The notes under the pieces were generated by a model. That model saw only the letters and a list, made by a program, of their open reading frames with translations. It had not been told where the DNA came from and ran no database searches. 8,126 nucleotides of DNA from JBDRGX01 sp043817485 [NCBI: bacterium] (GTDB taxonomy: Bacteria > JBDRGX01): the NCBI GenBank assembly GCA_043817485.1, contig JBDRGX010000026.1:1-8126 (forward strand), written 5' to 3'. Position numbers and translations under genes: made by a program. Positions 6,444-8,126 of the stretch are shown piece by piece. The first letter of the stretch is position 1; each line of letters starts with the position of its first letter.

Positions 6444-7529
6444 ATGAGAAATATTGAATTACTTATAAAACCAGTTTCTTATGATTGTAATTTAAATTGT
6501 GGATATTGTTTTTATAAATCCACGAAAAACATTTATTCAGAAAATACACCTATAATGAATGAAAATGTATTAGAAAAATTAATTCAAAAATCTTTATTTT
6601 ATTCAAATGCAGGAACTGCAATATTTTCTTGGCAGGGTGGTGAACCTTTACTTGCAGGAATCGATTTTTTTCGAAAGGTTATTGATTTTCAGAAAAAATA
6701 TGGAAAATCAGGACAGATAGTAGGAAATAGCATTCAAACTAATGGAATATTATTAAATGAAGAATGGTTTAAACTTTTTAAAGAATATAATACTTTTATT
6801 GGAATAAGTTTAGATGGTAATGAAGAGATACATAATTATTACAGAGGAAAAAGTTTTTCTAAAACAATGCAAGCAATATCTCTTTTAAAAAAAGAAAATG
6901 TAGAATTTAATATTTTAACAGTTATTAATAATTTTAATGCTAATAAATCAAAAGAAATGTATGATTTCTTTCTTCAAAATAATTTTTTTTATATACAGTT
7001 AATTCCTTGTGTTGAAAAAGATGAAAAGGGGAATATTACATCATTTTCAATAGAATCTAAATCTTATGGAAAATTTTTATGCGAATTTTTTGATTTATGG
7101 TATAATGATGGAAAGCCAAAAATATCTGTAAGATTTTTTGATAATATTTTAGAAGTTTTAGCAGGATTAAATCCTGGTTATTGTGAATTCAAAGATACAT
7201 GTGGAGATTATTTAGTAATAGAATATAATGGTGATATATACCCATGTGATTTTTTTGTAAAATCAGAATGGAAATTAGGAAATATTTTAGAAAATTCTTT
7301 TGAAGAACTTTTCAGCAAAAATAAAATAACTTTTGGAAGTTTAAAATCAAAAGTTAATGAAACTTGTAAGAAATGTAAATGGTTTTTTATATGTAAAGGT
7401 GGTTGTTTAAAATATAGAATGATAAATGATAATAAGTATTATGAACTTGATTATTTTTGTGATTCATATAAAGAGTTTTTTGAATATAGTCATCATAAAT
7501 TAAAAAATATTTTGCAACTTAAAAAGTAA
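6444..7529 (+). CDS. Anaerobic sulfatase-maturating enzyme (radical SAM/SPASM)
   Basis: Radical-SAM enzyme of the anSME family, which converts an active-site Cys or Ser of type I sulfatases to formylglycine without oxygen. It has 361 residues from the ATG at 6444. Seen: C15-X3-C19-X2-C22 (CNLNCGYC) for the SAM-bound 4Fe-4S cluster; WQGGEP at 63-68; SIQTNG near 96-101; SLDG near 122-125. All eight auxiliary-cluster cysteines of the SPASM domain are present at 247, 253, 268, 308, 311, 317, 321 and 339, with spacing matching that I recall for the Clostridium perfringens enzyme. YPCDFFV carries the Asp (D269) proposed as the catalytic base. The ending CDSYKEFFEY is also typical. The frame stays open upstream to an ATG at 6375 inside trmN6 and another at 6432. 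I prefer 6444 because it puts the first cysteine at 15, as in that homologue. No sulfatase is in the window, and other SPASM peptide-modifying enzymes are a less likely alternative. Confidence 0.9.
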   Translation: MRNIELLIKPVSYDCNLNCGYCFYKSTKNIYSENTPIMNENVLEKLIQKSLFYSNAGTAIFSWQGGEPLLAGIDFFRKVIDFQKKYGKSGQIVGNSIQTNGILLNEEWFKLFKEYNTFIGISLDGNEEIHNYYRGKSFSKTMQAISLLKKENVEFNILTVINNFNANKSKEMYDFFLQNNFFYIQLIPCVEKDEKGNITSFSIESKSYGKFLCEFFDLWYNDGKPKISVRFFDNILEVLAGLNPGYCEFKDTCGDYLVIEYNGDIYPCDFFVKSEWKLGNILENSFEELFSKNKITFGSLKSKVNETCKKCKWFFICKGGCLKYRMINDNKYYELDYFCDSYKEFFEYSHHKLKNILQLKK

Positions 7530-7641
7530 AATGAGTGTAACAATATGGGCAAAAGAATTAACAAGAAGGGAAGAGTACTTCTCAAAAGTATATTAAATTA
7601 AAAGTATTTAGTGCGACTAAAATAATAAATTGGGTAAAAAA
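7530..7641. other. 112-nt spacer with tiny ORFs and a small hairpin
   Basis: Two overlapping minimal ORFs lie here on the + strand: 7531-7596 (21 residues, MSVTIWAKELTRREEYFSKV plus Y) and 7545-7601 (18 residues, MGKRINKKGRVLLKSILN, strongly basic). Neither has a Shine-Dalgarno, and neither resembles a family I know. Near the right end TTTAGT (7607-7612), a GCG loop and ACTAAA (7616-7621) form a 6-bp hairpin just ahead of the TSUP gene. Base composition is slightly less AT-rich than in the genes. Confidence 0.35.
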
Positions 7642-8126
7642 ATGATTGAATTAAATATTATAAATACAGTAGGAATAATTTTTTCTGGATTACTAATAGG
7701 ATTTCTTTCTGGATTATTTGGGGTTGGTGGTGGATTTTTAATGACACCGATACTTAGAATAATTTTTGGGATACCTTATAATTTAGCAGTAGGTAGTGAC
7801 TTATTAGCAATTACTTTTACTTCTTTATATGGTTCATTCAAACATTATAAACTCCGTCATACTAATATTTTACTTGGAATTATAATTTTAATTGGAATGT
7901 TTCCAGGAGTAGAAATAGGTGCAAGAATCTTAAATAGATTAAAATTTAGTTCTAATATATTAATAAATGGTAAAGAAATATTATTAGTAGATATTGTTTT
8001 AAACCTATGTTATTTTATATTATTATCATTAGCAGCATTTATTATGTTAATTGAATATTTAAAATGGTCAAAAGAAAATAAAATTCCTGTTGATTTATCT
8101 ACTTATAAAACAAATTATTATTTTTT
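7642..8126 (+). CDS. TauE/SafE (TSUP) family anion exporter, 3' partial
   Basis: Only the first 161 codons are visible; the frame is open to the right edge. The product is a multi-spanning membrane protein of the TSUP family, members of which export sulfite, sulfoacetate or related anions. Translation shows the family's N-terminal repeat: a hydrophobic helix leading into GLFGVGGGFLMTPIL (GVGGG at 27-31, P36), then FGIPYNLAVGSDLLAITFTS at about 42-61, then GSFKHYK near 64-70, then further helices at about 78-95 and 115-138. The segment around 100-116, with a polar NGKEILL stretch before the next helix, suggests one of the longer TSUP variants. ATG 7642 is preceded by a weak TGGGT about 6 nt upstream; an in-frame TTG at 7630 is less likely, and a stop at 7618 closes the frame. 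It follows the sulfatase-maturating enzyme in the same direction. The substrate is not determinable from the sequence. Confidence 0.85.
   Translation, partial: MIELNIINTVGIIFSGLLIGFLSGLFGVGGGFLMTPILRIIFGIPYNLAVGSDLLAITFTSLYGSFKHYKLRHTNILLGIIILIGMFPGVEIGARILNRLKFSSNILINGKEILLVDIVLNLCYFILLSLAAFIMLIEYLKWSKENKIPVDLSTYKTNYYF

Overview
This window comes from a very AT-rich bacterial chromosome. Codons end almost exclusively in A or T, and homopolymeric A and T runs occur even inside genes. The lineage cannot be fixed from the sequence alone. The gene content points to a bacterium with at least partly anaerobic metabolism: an oxygen-sensitive radical-SAM sulfatase-maturating enzyme, a cobamide-synthesis protein, a TrmN6-type tRNA methylase and a bacterial ValRS with two predicted zinc sites. 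Every gene is on the + strand.

Layout. (1) 1-1620: a TPR protein with an N-terminal membrane anchor, open at the left edge. It is followed after 51 nt by valS (1672-4314), which encodes valyl-tRNA synthetase and has the clearest Shine-Dalgarno in the window. (2) 4315-4825: about 510 nt with no credible gene. It is richer in GC patches than the genes and packed with repeats: 'TTTTAGATTTTGGATT'-type A/T repeats, a 13-C homopolymer, a perfect CCCCCGC/GCGGGGG hairpin, a degenerate second copy of that unit exactly 50 nt on, and two imperfect inverted repeats. It looks like a degenerate non-coding repeat or mobile-element remnant. (3) 4826-6411: cbiB (adenosylcobinamide-phosphate synthase) and trmN6 (tRNA1(Val) adenine-N6 methyltransferase), 2 nt apart and probably co-transcribed. 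An AT-rich hairpin with flanking A and T runs straddles the trmN6 stop codon. (4) 6444-7529: an anaerobic sulfatase-maturating enzyme with the radical-SAM CX3CX2C motif and all eight SPASM-domain cysteines. (5) 7642 to the right edge: the N-terminal 161 residues of a TauE/SafE (TSUP) anion exporter, cut off by the window.

How the genes fit together. valS and trmN6 both concern valine tRNA but lie in separate groups, so this may be coincidence. The more suggestive pairing is the sulfatase-maturating enzyme followed by a TSUP transporter. It would fit desulfation of sulfated substrates with export of the released sulfur oxyanion, but no sulfatase lies in the window and the link is inference. 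I did not find a convincing undescribed system. The most unusual sequence is the repeat-rich interval upstream of cbiB, including a weak resemblance to parts of a cobalamin riboswitch.
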